Shown one piece after another: positions 55,333 through 63,508 of a stretch of 64,000 bases of DNA. The stretch is taken from the NCBI RefSeq assembly GCF_014873755.1, contig NZ_JADBEG010000001.1:2110501-2174500 (forward strand), in the 5' to 3' direction. The notes under the pieces were generated by a model. It made no database searches. It was not told the origin of the DNA and was given only the letters and a program-made list of their open reading frames with translations. Position 1 is the first letter of the stretch. Every line of letters starts with the position of its first letter. Made by a program: the position numbers and the translations under genes. The DNA comes from Amycolatopsis lexingtonensis. Lineage in GTDB: Bacteria > Actinomycetota > Actinomycetes > Mycobacteriales > Pseudonocardiaceae.

Positions 55333-55335
55333 CGC

Positions 55336-57300
55336 TCAGCGGCGCCGGGTGCGCAGGTAGTCGCCCACCACCGCCGCGCCGAGGCCGTCCAGGTCCGGGG
55401 CCACCACGCGGCCGCCCGAGCGGCGGGCGATCAGGTCCACGAACGCCGTCAGCCTCGGGTCGTCACCCAGCCGGAACACCGAAATCGACGCACCCAGCTT
55501 CGCCAACCGATCCACTTCGGACAGTGTCTTGTGGAGCGTCCGGTCCTGCGGCGGGTAGTCGAAGACCGCCTCGCCGTCCGGTTCCAGGTGCGCGGTCGGC
55601 TCGCCGTCGGTCACCATCAGGACCACCGGTTGCGCGTCCGGGTGCCGCCGGAGGTGCTGGCCGGCCAGCAGCAGCCCGTGGTGGGCGTTCGTGCCCTGCT
55701 CCCACGCGCTCTCCAGCCCGATCAGCTCCGGCAGCTCCACCGGCATCGCGTAGCGGCCGAACGTGATCAGCTGCAGCGCGTCGTTGCGGAAACGCGTGCT
55801 GATCAGCTGGTGCAGGGCCAGCGCGGTGCGCTTCATCGGCAGCCAGCGGCCCTCCTGCACCATCGACCACGACGTGTCGACCAGCAGCGCGACCGCCGCC
55901 CGGGAGCGGTGTTCGGTCTCGACCACCTCGACGTCCTCGACGTCCAGCCGGACCTGGCGCTCCCCCACCGACACCGAACGCAGCACGGCGTTGCGGATCG
56001 TGCGGGGTACGTCCCAGGGCTGCATGTCCCCGAACCGCCACGGCCGCGACGCGCCGGTCGGTTCGCCCGCCGCGCCCGCCGATTCGGTCTCGCGATCGCC
56101 GGTCTTGCCGCGCAGCGCGTTCACGACGTCGGACAGCGCCGTCTCGCCCAGGCGCCGCAACGCCTTGGGCGACAACCGGAGCGTGCCGTCGGCCGCCCGC
56201 TCGAACAGGCCCTGGCGGCGCAACTCACGCTCCAGTTCGGACAGCCGCCGGGCGTCGACCCCGGCGTCCTTGCCGAGCTGCCGTTCGAGGGCCTCCAGGT
56301 CGATGTCGTCCAGGCTCGCGCCCGGGTAGGACTGGCCCAGCTGCTCGGCCAGCGCGTCCAGCTCCGCCAGGTCGGCCATCGCCTGCGCGCCTTCACCCAT
56401 GCCGAGCGGGTTCTTGCCGCGGAAGCGCTCCGAGCCCGTCCAGTCCTCGCCCGGCCGCGCCGCGCGCAGCTGACTGTCCAGCTGGGACAGTTGCTGCGCG
56501 AGCCGCGGGTCGCCGAACGCCTGCTGAGTCAGCTCGGCGAGTTCGGCCCGCTGCTCGGCCGACATCGAGTTCAGCATCCGCTGCGCGGCCGCCGACCGCT
56601 CCGCGAGCGCGTCGATCAGCTCTTCGACGTTCCGCGGGTTCTCCGGGAAGAACTCGCCGTGCTTCGCCATGAAGTCCTCGAAGCGCTGCTGGACGTCGTC
56701 GGCGCCCTGGGCGTGCGCGGCGAGCAGGTCGTTGAGGTCGGAGAGCATCTCGTTGATCCGCTCGACGTCCTCGGGCCCGGCGTTCTGCAGCGCCTGCTTC
56801 ATGCCCTGGAACCGCGACTCCATCAGCTCCTGGCCGAGCAGGTCGCGGATCTTCTGGTAGTTCTCCCGGCCTTGCTCCGAGCGCCAGTCGTAGTTCGCCA
56901 GCTCGTTGACCGCCGCCGCGGTGCCCGGCGGGAGCGCGTCCAGCTGGGCCTCGCGGAAGCGGGCGTCGTCGTCCGGGTCCGGGAACAGGTGCCGCCGTTC
57001 GGCGTCGAGGGCCTCCTGCAGCAGGCGCTGGACCTCCTGCAGGGTGCCGTCGAGGTTGTTGCGGCGCTGGATCTGCGACCGGCGCTGCCAGAGCCGCCGG
57101 GTCAGCTCGTCCAGGCCCGACGTGCGCTCGGTGCCGCGGCGCAGCAGCTCCTCCAGCGCGCCGCGCGGCGACGTCCCGGCCATCACGTCGCGGCCGATCT
57201 CGTCGAGCGCGTCGCGCAGGTCGGCCGGCGGCGCGAGCGGGTCCGGCCCGTCGTGCCACGGGCCGTAGGAGTAGCCGTCGGGGAGCGGGACCGCGGTCAT
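55336..57300 (-). CDS. VWA-domain protein partner of a MoxR/ChlI-like AAA ATPase
   Basis: 654 aa. A long helical N-terminal region (about 1-400, rich in Glu, Arg and Leu) precedes a von Willebrand A domain. The MIDAS residues are DTSWS (475-479), a Thr near 537 (GTNAHHG) and TDGEP (Asp565). It pairs with the AAA ATPase gene upstream, whose stop overlaps its ATG (ATGA), like ChlD-type partners of ChlI. From memory it resembles M. tuberculosis Rv0959. Such pairs often act as chaperones or metal-insertion machines; no chelatase function should be assumed. Confidence 0.87.
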   Translation of the reverse strand: MTAVPLPDGYSYGPWHDGPDPLAPPADLRDALDEIGRDVMAGTSPRGALEELLRRGTERTSGLDELTRRLWQRRSQIQRRNNLDGTLQEVQRLLQEALDAERRHLFPDPDDDARFREAQLDALPPGTAAAVNELANYDWRSEQGRENYQKIRDLLGQELMESRFQGMKQALQNAGPEDVERINEMLSDLNDLLAAHAQGADDVQQRFEDFMAKHGEFFPENPRNVEELIDALAERSAAAQRMLNSMSAEQRAELAELTQQAFGDPRLAQQLSQLDSQLRAARPGEDWTGSERFRGKNPLGMGEGAQAMADLAELDALAEQLGQSYPGASLDDIDLEALERQLGKDAGVDARRLSELERELRRQGLFERAADGTLRLSPKALRRLGETALSDVVNALRGKTGDRETESAGAAGEPTGASRPWRFGDMQPWDVPRTIRNAVLRSVSVGERQVRLDVEDVEVVETEHRSRAAVALLVDTSWSMVQEGRWLPMKRTALALHQLISTRFRNDALQLITFGRYAMPVELPELIGLESAWEQGTNAHHGLLLAGQHLRRHPDAQPVVLMVTDGEPTAHLEPDGEAVFDYPPQDRTLHKTLSEVDRLAKLGASISVFRLGDDPRLTAFVDLIARRSGGRVVAPDLDGLGAAVVGDYLRTRRR

Positions 57301-58694
57301 CGGCCGTAGACGGTCGTCGCGTCGTCGGAGTCCTTGGCCAGCCGCCTGGCCAGGAACAGCGATTCGAGGGCGAGTTCGACGGCGGCCGCGATCCGCCCGG
57401 CGGGCTCGTCCGGGGCCACGCCCGCGCGCTGCGCGACCTCGTGCAGCACCGGCAGTTCCGGCAGCGCCGCGAGGACGTCCGTGGCCGGGACGCGCTCACC
57501 AGTGGCGACCAGGTGGCCCTCCTCGACGGCGTCGGCCAGCGGGCGCAGGTCGAGGCCGGCGAAGCGGGCACGGGCGGTCTCGGCGACCGCGCGGCGCATC
57601 AGGTGCACGAGGTGCTCGATCTCGCGGCCTTCCTCGCCGGGTTCGAACTCGATCTTGCCCCGCAGCACGGAGGGGACGGCGTCGAGGTCGACCGGCCGCG
57701 CCACGGCGGGTTCCTCACCGGTCAGCGCCGCGCGCCGCAGGGCCGCGGCCGCCACGGTTTCCGCCGCGGCGACGGCGAACCGCGCCGAGACGCCGGAGCG
57801 CTGGTCGATGACCGTCGATTCGCGGAGGTTCCGGACGAACCGGGCGAGGACCTCCAGCAGCGGCTCGCCGACCTCTGCGACGAGGTTCGCCTCCTGCCGG
57901 ACGACCGCGACCTCCGCCTCGACGTCCAGCGGGTAGTGCGTGCGGATCTCCGCGCCGAAGCGGTCCTTGAGCGGGGTGATGATCCGGCCGCGGTTGGTGT
58001 AGTCCTCGGGGTTCGCGGTGGCGACGAGCAGAACGTCCAGCGGCAGCCGCAGCGTGTAGCCGCGGACCTGGATGTCGCGCTCCTCCATCACGTTGAGCAG
58101 CGCGACCTGGATGCGCTCAGCCAGGTCGGGCAGCTCGTTGATGGCGACGATGCCGCGGTGGGCGCGCGGGACCAGGCCGAAGTGGATGGTCTCGGGATCA
58201 CCGAGGCTGCGGCCTTCGGCGACCTTCACCGGGTCGACGTCGCCGATCAGGTCACCCACCGAGGTATCCGGGGTGGCGAGCTTTTCGGTGTAGCGCTCGG
58301 AGCGGTGGCGCCAGGCCACCGGCAGGTCGTCGCCGAGCTCGGCGGCCCGGCGGATCGACGCGGGCGTGATCGGCTGGAGCGGGTGTTCGCCCAGCTCCGA
58401 GCCTTCGATGACGGGCGTCCACTCGTCGAGCAGGCCGGCGAGGGTGCGCAGCAGGCGGGTCTTGCCCTGGCCGCGTTCGCCGAGCAGGACGACGTCGTGG
58501 CCGGCCAGCAGCGCGCGTTCGAGCTGCGGCAGCACGGTGCGCGAGAACCCGACGATGCCGGGCCACGCGTCTTCGCCGTTCTTGAGGGCGGTCAGCAGGT
58601 TGTCGTGGATCTCTCGCGCGATCGGCCGCGGCTCGTACCCGGCCGCGCGCAGGGCCCCGGCGGTGCGGGGAAGAGCGTCTGGAACAGCGTTCAC
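57297..58694 (-). CDS. MoxR/magnesium-chelatase-like AAA ATPase
   Basis: 465 aa. Walker A is GERGQGKT at 72-79, then GLVPRAHRGIVAINELPDL (Walker B), ATANPEDYTNRGRIITPLKDRFG (sensor 1 and arginine finger) and a C-terminal lid. It is closest in style to ChlI-like ATPases such as Rv0958. The GTG at 58692-58694 follows GAGGAG with no spacing, so the exact start is uncertain. It is translationally coupled to the VWA gene (ATGA), and together they probably remodel or activate a protein complex. Confidence 0.87.
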   Translation of the reverse strand: MNAVPDALPRTAGALRAAGYEPRPIAREIHDNLLTALKNGEDAWPGIVGFSRTVLPQLERALLAGHDVVLLGERGQGKTRLLRTLAGLLDEWTPVIEGSELGEHPLQPITPASIRRAAELGDDLPVAWRHRSERYTEKLATPDTSVGDLIGDVDPVKVAEGRSLGDPETIHFGLVPRAHRGIVAINELPDLAERIQVALLNVMEERDIQVRGYTLRLPLDVLLVATANPEDYTNRGRIITPLKDRFGAEIRTHYPLDVEAEVAVVRQEANLVAEVGEPLLEVLARFVRNLRESTVIDQRSGVSARFAVAAAETVAAAALRRAALTGEEPAVARPVDLDAVPSVLRGKIEFEPGEEGREIEHLVHLMRRAVAETARARFAGLDLRPLADAVEEGHLVATGERVPATDVLAALPELPVLHEVAQRAGVAPDEPAGRIAAAVELALESLFLARRLAKDSDDATTVYGR

Positions 58695-58780
58695 CTCCTC
58701 GACGCTACTGCCGGATCGGCGGTGCGTCGATGTGGAGCGACTCCAGCGTGGCCGCGCTCTGCCGGTGCGGGGCGAGCCGG

Positions 58781-58794
58781 TAAAATAGGGCGTC
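58781..58794 (+). promoter_or_regulatory. -10 element and leaderless start of the following gene
   Basis: TAAAAT at 58781-58786 is a good -10. A start site about 7 nt downstream would fall 1-3 nt before the GTG at 58795, implying a leaderless mRNA. No Shine-Dalgarno is present. Confidence 0.45.
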
Positions 58795-59592
58795 GTGTGC
58801 CGTCCCAGTGCGACTTTCGCGGTGTGGTCCAGCGCGTGGCTGAACGGAGCCGCCGCTTCCGACGATGTGCTCGACGCCCTGCTCGCGTGGGGTGAAGCCC
58901 ACGACGTCGTGGCCGCCGACGCGGCCGCCGCGGAGGCGTTCGCGCTCCCGCTGGCCTTCAACCGGGCGGCCACCCCCGTCCAGCTGCTGATGGCGCTGCG
59001 TTCGCAGGGAGCGAAATCGCTCCAGCTGGTCCTGCCGGTCGCCGGCGACGTCCGCGGCCTCGGTGGCGGCGGCCCGTTCACCGAGGCGGCGTTGCGCGCG
59101 GGCGACGCGGTGGTGCTCGCGGACCTCGGCTTCGGCCTCGTGCCGGAGCCGATCGCCGAGGGCCTGGTCCGGTGGACCGTCTATTCGCTGGCTTCGCCCG
59201 CCCGGCCGGAGTACGTCGGCCTGGCCGACGCCGAGCACGGCCTGACCGACGCGATCCGCGCGAGCGCGGGCGCCCTCCAGGCGGCAGACGTCGCCTCGGA
59301 CCGGCCGGGTGTCCGCGCGGAGCTGTCGGCGCACCTGCGCTCCCGTCCGACCGTCGACTGGCCGGCTGGGACGCCGGGGCGTGCCCTGCGGGTGCTGCAG
59401 CGGGCCGAGGAGATCGCGGCGATCCTGGTGGTCGCGTCGGCGGACGACCCGGGTGGCGCGTTGTCGGCCTCGGCGTCGACGCTGCGGGCGCAGGCGTTGC
59501 GGCCGCTGTCGGACGCGGTTCGTACCGCCCGCTGCGCCGCGGTCAACGAGGCGGTGCGGGTCTTCGCGGAACAGACGGCGCGCGAAGGCTGA
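58795..59592 (+). CDS. Conserved hypothetical protein (Rv1486c-like by position)
   Basis: 265 aa with no motif I can name. It is predicted to be a soluble alpha/beta protein rich in Ala and Leu, with a Gly-rich loop (GDVRGLGGGGPFTEAALRAGDAVVL). It starts GTG-TGC at a probable leaderless promoter. It is convergent with hemH, the same arrangement I recall for M. tuberculosis Rv1486c beside hemH, so it is probably that orthologue. The function is unknown. Confidence 0.7.
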   Translation: MCRPSATFAVWSSAWLNGAAASDDVLDALLAWGEAHDVVAADAAAAEAFALPLAFNRAATPVQLLMALRSQGAKSLQLVLPVAGDVRGLGGGGPFTEAALRAGDAVVLADLGFGLVPEPIAEGLVRWTVYSLASPARPEYVGLADAEHGLTDAIRASAGALQAADVASDRPGVRAELSAHLRSRPTVDWPAGTPGRALRVLQRAEEIAAILVVASADDPGGALSASASTLRAQALRPLSDAVRTARCAAVNEAVRVFAEQTAREG

Positions 59593-59651
59593 CAGCCATC
59601 GAAATCCGGCCTGCCCGGCCCGCCGAACTCGAAGCCGTTGCGCGGCCCCAA

Positions 59652-59736
59652 GCGCCCCAATGTGGCCTTCGGTGCGTCTCACGCACCCAAGGCGGCCTTC
59701 GGTGCGTCTGACGCAACCAAGGCCGCCTTGGGGCGC
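59652..59736. repeat. Long palindromic repeat with internal GCGTCT.ACGC hairpins
   Basis: Outer arms GCGCCCCAA and TTGGGGCGC enclose two 30-bp direct repeats starting GGCCTTCGGTGCGTCT (59664 and 59694), each with a small hairpin GCGT-CTS-ACGC and ending CCAAGGC. The element lies between the convergent hypothetical and hemH genes and would fold into one long stem. It has the look of a genus-wide intergenic repeat and can act as terminator. Confidence 0.8.
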
Positions 59737-59756
59737 ATTCCTGCGGCAAGCCCGCC

Positions 59757-60800
59757 TCAGCGAGCCGGGCGCTTCGCCGGTTCGCAGCAGCCGATCGCGC
59801 ACGGGGCGCCGTTGACCGTGCAGCCCGCCGACGGGAACGGCGACAGCTTGCGCGGCTCGGCCCCGTGCGTGTGCTCGCGGATCAACTCCACCACCAGCTC
59901 GGCGAAGCGCGGGTCGCTGCCCGCGGTCGCCGCACGGGCGAAGGCCATGCCGTGTTCCGCCGCGCGTTCCGCCGCCTCGTTGTCCAGGTCCCAGATCACT
60001 TCGAGGTGATCGGAGACGAACCCGATCGGCGAGACGACCACCCCGGTGACCCCTCGGGCGTGCAACGCGTCGATGTGGTCGACGATGTCCGGCTCCAGCC
60101 ACGGCACCTGCGGCGGCCCCGACCGCGACTGCCACACGACGTCGTATTCGGCGATCCCCGCTTCGGCCGCCACCAGGCGGGCCGCTTCGGCGATCTGCCG
60201 CGAGTACCGGTGACCGCCTTCCGCGGGCGGGCCGGACGCCTTGTCCGCGCTGTCAGGCACCGAGTGGGCAGTGAACACCGTGCGGATGCCGGGGGCGTTG
60301 CCGAGCGACGCGTGCGCCGCGCGCAGGCCGTCCGCGACCGCCGACACGAACAGCGGGTGGTCGAAGAACTGCCGCAGCTTCACCAGTTCGGGTGCCTCGG
60401 CGCCGACCGCGGCGCGGGCGCGCTCGATGTCCTCGTCGTACTGCCGGCACGCCGAGTAGCCGCCGTACGCGCTCGTGGGGAACACCAGGACCCGCTTCGC
60501 GCCCGCCGCCGTCAGCTCGGCGAGGGTGTCCTCGACCATCGGGTGCCAGTTGCGGTTGCCGAAGTGCACCGGGAGGTCGATTCCCGCGGCCGAGAGCTGC
60601 TTCTCGACCGCGGCCATCGCGTCACGGTTCAGCTTGTTGATCGGCGAAACGCCCCCGAAGTGCTGGTAGTGCTCGGCGACCTCGAGCAGCCGCTCCCGCG
60701 GCACGCCCCGGCCCCTGGTGACGTTTTCGAGGAACGGCATGACGTCGTCGGGCCCTTCCGGACCGCCGAACGAAAGCCACAGCAACGCGTCGTATCCCAC
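59757..60800 (-). CDS. hemH: Ferrochelatase (coproporphyrin-type), HemH/CpfC
   Basis: 347 aa. [45 protein letters not shown] and the catalytic [10 protein letters not shown] are conserved ferrochelatase blocks. In actinobacteria the enzyme inserts iron into coproporphyrin. The C-terminus holds Cys-x6-Cys-x3-Cys-Cys ([13 protein letters not shown]), part of the 2Fe-2S ligand set seen in actinobacterial enzymes. The GTG start at 60798-60800 is where family similarity begins. In mycobacteria hemH follows inhA; here a TetR/MFS pair lies between them. Confidence 0.93.
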   Translation of the reverse strand: MGYDALLWLSFGGPEGPDDVMPFLENVTRGRGVPRERLLEVAEHYQHFGGVSPINKLNRDAMAAVEKQLSAAGIDLPVHFGNRNWHPMVEDTLAELTAAGAKRVLVFPTSAYGGYSACRQYDEDIERARAAVGAEAPELVKLRQFFDHPLFVSAVADGLRAAHASLGNAPGIRTVFTAHSVPDSADKASGPPAEGGHRYSRQIAEAARLVAAEAGIAEYDVVWQSRSGPPQVPWLEPDIVDHIDALHARGVTGVVVSPIGFVSDHLEVIWDLDNEAAERAAEHGMAFARAATAGSDPRFAELVVELIREHTHGAEPRKLSPFPSAGCTVNGAPCAIGCCEPAKRPAR

Positions 60801-60846
60801 CCCGTCATCTTGCCGATGTGGCGGCCCGCACGCTGACCCGGCCCAG

Positions 60847-60868
60847 TTGTGAATCGATCGGTACAAAA
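60847..60868. promoter_or_regulatory. TetR operator 1 (TTGTGAATCGATCGGTACAAAA)
   Basis: A partly palindromic 22-bp site, with TTGT at one end and ACAA near the other around a central CGATCG, lies 18 bp upstream of the tetR ATG. Its reverse complement matches the site at 61510-61531 at all but three positions. It probably also overlaps the hemH upstream region, since hemH starts at 60800. Confidence 0.75.
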
Positions 60869-60886
60869 CTCTGGTACGGTGTCCGC

Positions 60887-61471
60887 ATGGCCAGGCCACG
60901 GGAGTTCGACGAAACCGCCGCCGTCGAGAAGGCGATGCACGCCTTCTGGGAGCACGGCTACGAAGCCACCTCGACGCAGGACCTCTGCGCGGCCACCGGG
61001 CTCGGGCGCAGCAGTGTCTACAACACCTTCACCAGCAAGCGGGCACTCTTCGGGCGGTCGCTCGCGCACTACACCAGCACCCAGCTCGGCAAGCGGCAAG
61101 CGGTCCTCGACGGCCCGGGCACCGCGGCCGAGCGGCTCACCGCGGTCCTCGACCAGGCCATCGAGGACGACCTCGAGCCACGCCGCCGCGGCTGCCTCGT
61201 GGTCAACACCCTGGCCGAACTCGGCGTGCCCGACGACGAAGTGGGCGCGGCACTGCGGAACGACACCGACCGCAACCTGGCCATGTTCGCCGAATGCGTC
61301 CGGGAAGGCGTGCTCGACGGCAGCCTCCGCGACAGCCTCGACCCCGCCGCGGTGGCGGAGTTCCTGCTCGGCACCACCTCCGGCCTGCGCGTGATGGCCC
61401 GCCGCGGCACGAGCCGCGACAGCATGCACGCCGTCGCCGACATCGCGCTTTCGGCGATCGTCGCCGGCTGA
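60887..61471 (+). CDS. TetR-family transcriptional repressor
   Basis: 194 aa. The N-terminal HTH ([42 protein letters not shown]) is classic TetR; the C-terminal ligand domain includes [14 protein letters not shown], common in the AcrR/TetR_C_16-like group. The start is ATG. Operators of nearly the same sequence lie before this gene and before the downstream MFS gene, so it very likely represses both. Confidence 0.9.
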   Translation: MARPREFDETAAVEKAMHAFWEHGYEATSTQDLCAATGLGRSSVYNTFTSKRALFGRSLAHYTSTQLGKRQAVLDGPGTAAERLTAVLDQAIEDDLEPRRRGCLVVNTLAELGVPDDEVGAALRNDTDRNLAMFAECVREGVLDGSLRDSLDPAAVAEFLLGTTSGLRVMARRGTSRDSMHAVADIALSAIVAG

Positions 61472-61509
61472 CGAGTCCCCCAGCACGGCAAAAGTTCACC
61501 TTGCCGCAG

Positions 61510-61531
61510 TTTTGAACTGATCGATACACAA
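61510..61531. promoter_or_regulatory. TetR operator 2 (TTTTGAACTGATCGATACACAA)
   Basis: This 22-bp site ends 13 bp before the MFS GTG and just before AAGGAGG. Read in reverse it is TTGTGTATCGATCAGTTCAAAA, differing from operator 1 at three positions. It lies in the 73-bp gap between tetR and the MFS gene, so the pump has its own regulated promoter. Confidence 0.75.
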
Positions 61532-61544
61532 CCAAGGAGGATCC

Positions 61545-62705
61545 GTGCCCCTGGCCGTCTTCGTCCTCGGGCTCAGCGTGTTCGCGCTGGGCACGTCCGA
61601 GTTCATGATCACCGGCCTGCTCCCCGGCATGGCCGCCGACCTGCACGTGAGCATCCCCGACGCCGGGCTGCTGATCTCGGCGTTCGCCATCGGCATGGTC
61701 GTCGGGGCGCCGCTGCTGGCGATCGGCACCCTCCGGCTCCCCCGCCGCCGGACGATGCTGGCCCTGCTCACGGTGTTCGCCGCGGCGCACGTCGTCGGCG
61801 CCCTCGCGGACGGGTACGCCGTCCTCTTCGCCACCCGGGTGATCGCGGCGCTGGCCTGTGCCGGGTTCTGGGCCGTCGCGCTGGCGACGACGATCGCGCT
61901 CGTGCCGGTCGAGCGGCGCGGACGGGCGATGGCGGTGCTGGTCGGCGGGCTGACCATCGCGAACATCGCCGGGGTGCCCGCCGGCACGTTCCTCGGCCAG
62001 CACGCGGGCTGGCGCACGGCGTTCTGGGCGGTGGCGGCGGTGACGGTGCTCGCGATCGCCGGCGTGGCGCTGCTGGTGCCGGAGACGACCGGCGGCGCGG
62101 TGGGCGTCCGCCGCGAGCTGCGGTTGTACCGCCGGGGACGGGTCTGGCTCGCGCTCGGCGTGATCGCCTTGTGCCAGGCCATGATCTTCGCCGCGTTCAG
62201 CTACCTGGCGCCGTTGCTGACCGAGACCGACGGCCTGCCCACGGAGTGGGTGCCCGGTGTCCTGGCGCTGTTCGGTGTCGGCGCGCTGATCGGGATCAGC
62301 GCCGGCGGCCGGCTGGCCGACCGGCGGCCGTTCGCCACGCTCTACGGCTGTCTCGCCCTCGCGCTGGCCGCCCTGCTCGTGCTCGCCGTCACCACCGACG
62401 CGCTGGTCGCCGTCGTGGCCGTGCTCGCCTTCGGCGTGGCCGGGTTCGGCGCCAACCCGGCGCTGAACCTGCGCGCCTACCAGGCCGCCGGCGACGCGCC
62501 GACGCTCGTCGGGGCCAGCACGACGTCGGCGTTCAACGTCGGCAACACCATCGGCCCGTGGCTGGGCGGCGTCGCGATCGACGCCGGGCTCGGCTTCCCG
62601 AGCGTCGCCTGGACCGGCATCCTGCTCGGCGCGGCGACCCTGGCCGCGCTCACGGCCGCGGCCGTCGTCCAGCGGAACGACGACCGCGAGCCGGTCGCGG
62701 TGTGA
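61545..62705 (+). CDS. MFS efflux transporter (chloramphenicol-exporter-like)
   Basis: 386 aa with twelve helices in the DHA1 layout. The start PLAVFVLGLSVFALGTSEFMITGLLPGMA and the RVIAALACAGFWAVALA motif C-like segment match the Cml/AraJ-type group, which includes chloramphenicol exporters. AAGGAGG lies 4 nt before the GTG start. It is controlled by the upstream TetR through operator 2. The pumped compound is unknown. Confidence 0.87.
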   Translation: MPLAVFVLGLSVFALGTSEFMITGLLPGMAADLHVSIPDAGLLISAFAIGMVVGAPLLAIGTLRLPRRRTMLALLTVFAAAHVVGALADGYAVLFATRVIAALACAGFWAVALATTIALVPVERRGRAMAVLVGGLTIANIAGVPAGTFLGQHAGWRTAFWAVAAVTVLAIAGVALLVPETTGGAVGVRRELRLYRRGRVWLALGVIALCQAMIFAAFSYLAPLLTETDGLPTEWVPGVLALFGVGALIGISAGGRLADRRPFATLYGCLALALAALLVLAVTTDALVAVVAVLAFGVAGFGANPALNLRAYQAAGDAPTLVGASTTSAFNVGNTIGPWLGGVAIDAGLGFPSVAWTGILLGAATLAALTAAAVVQRNDDREPVAV

Positions 62706-62708
62706 GGC

Positions 62709-63476
62709 TCAGACGCCGAGGAAGTGCACCCCGCCGTCGACCATGATCATCGACCCGGTGGTGGCGGGCAGCCAGTCCGACAGCACCGCGCAGACGCTCT
62801 TCGCCACCGGGTCCGGGTCCGTGCTGTCCCAGCCGAGCGGCGCGCGCTCGCCCCAGCCGTCCTCCAGGTCGACGAAGCCCGGGATGGACTTGGCCGCCAT
62901 CGTCTTCATCGGACCCGCGCTGACCAGGTTGACGCGGATACCCTGCGGCCCCAGTTCCTTGGCCAGGTACCGGTTGACCGACTCGAGCCCGGCCTTCGCG
63001 ACGCCCATCCAGTTGTAGACCGGCCACGCGACGCGCGCGTCGAAGTCCATGCCGACGTACGACGCGCCGCGCCCCATCAGCGGCAGGCACGCCTTCGCCA
63101 GCGACATGTACGAGTACGTCGAGATCTCGATCGCGGTCTTGACGTCTTCGGCGGGCGCGTCCAGGAACGGCGCGCCGAGGCAGGTCTGCGGGGCGAAGCC
63201 GATCGAGTGCAGCACACCGTCGAGGCCGTCGACGTGCTCGCGGACCTTGCCGGCGAGGCCGTCGAGGTGCTCCTGGTTCGTGACGTCCAGCTCGATCACG
63301 GGCGCCTCTTCGGGCAGCCGCTTCGCGATGCGCTCGACGAGCGACATGCGGCCGAAGCCGGTCAGCACCACCTTCGCGCCCTCCTGCTGCGCGATCTTGG
63401 CCGCGTGGAAGGCGAGCGAGGCGTCGGTGATGATGCCGGTGATCAGCAGGCGCTTGCCTTCGAGCAGTCCGGGCAC
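62709..63476 (-). CDS. inhA: NADH-dependent enoyl-ACP reductase InhA
   Basis: 255 aa SDR-type enoyl reductase of the FAS-II system. The divergent cofactor motif [11 protein letters not shown] is at 14-24, HSIGFAP has Ser91, and the active-site pair is Tyr154 and Lys161 in [21 protein letters not shown]. The overall match to mycobacterial InhA is close. GGAGG lies 4-5 nt before the GTG at 63474-63476. It follows fabG by 32 bp, as in the mycobacterial fabG1-inhA operon, and ends 3 bp from the convergent MFS gene. Confidence 0.93.
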   Translation of the reverse strand: MPGLLEGKRLLITGIITDASLAFHAAKIAQQEGAKVVLTGFGRMSLVERIAKRLPEEAPVIELDVTNQEHLDGLAGKVREHVDGLDGVLHSIGFAPQTCLGAPFLDAPAEDVKTAIEISTYSYMSLAKACLPLMGRGASYVGMDFDARVAWPVYNWMGVAKAGLESVNRYLAKELGPQGIRVNLVSAGPMKTMAAKSIPGFVDLEDGWGERAPLGWDSTDPDPVAKSVCAVLSDWLPATTGSMIMVDGGVHFLGV

Positions 63477-63508
63477 GGGTCCTCCAAGTCTGGTACGGGG
63501 TAAGGGTT

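Noticed and set aside
57297..58694. Calling the AAA/VWA pair magnesium chelatase for chlorophyll synthesis
   Set aside because: No ChlH/BchH or other tetrapyrrole-magnesium genes are present; these ATPase/VWA pairs occur widely in non-photosynthetic actinobacteria.
59652..59736. Direct repeats as a small CRISPR array
   Set aside because: Only two adjacent units with no unique spacers and no cas genes; the whole is one palindrome between convergent genes.
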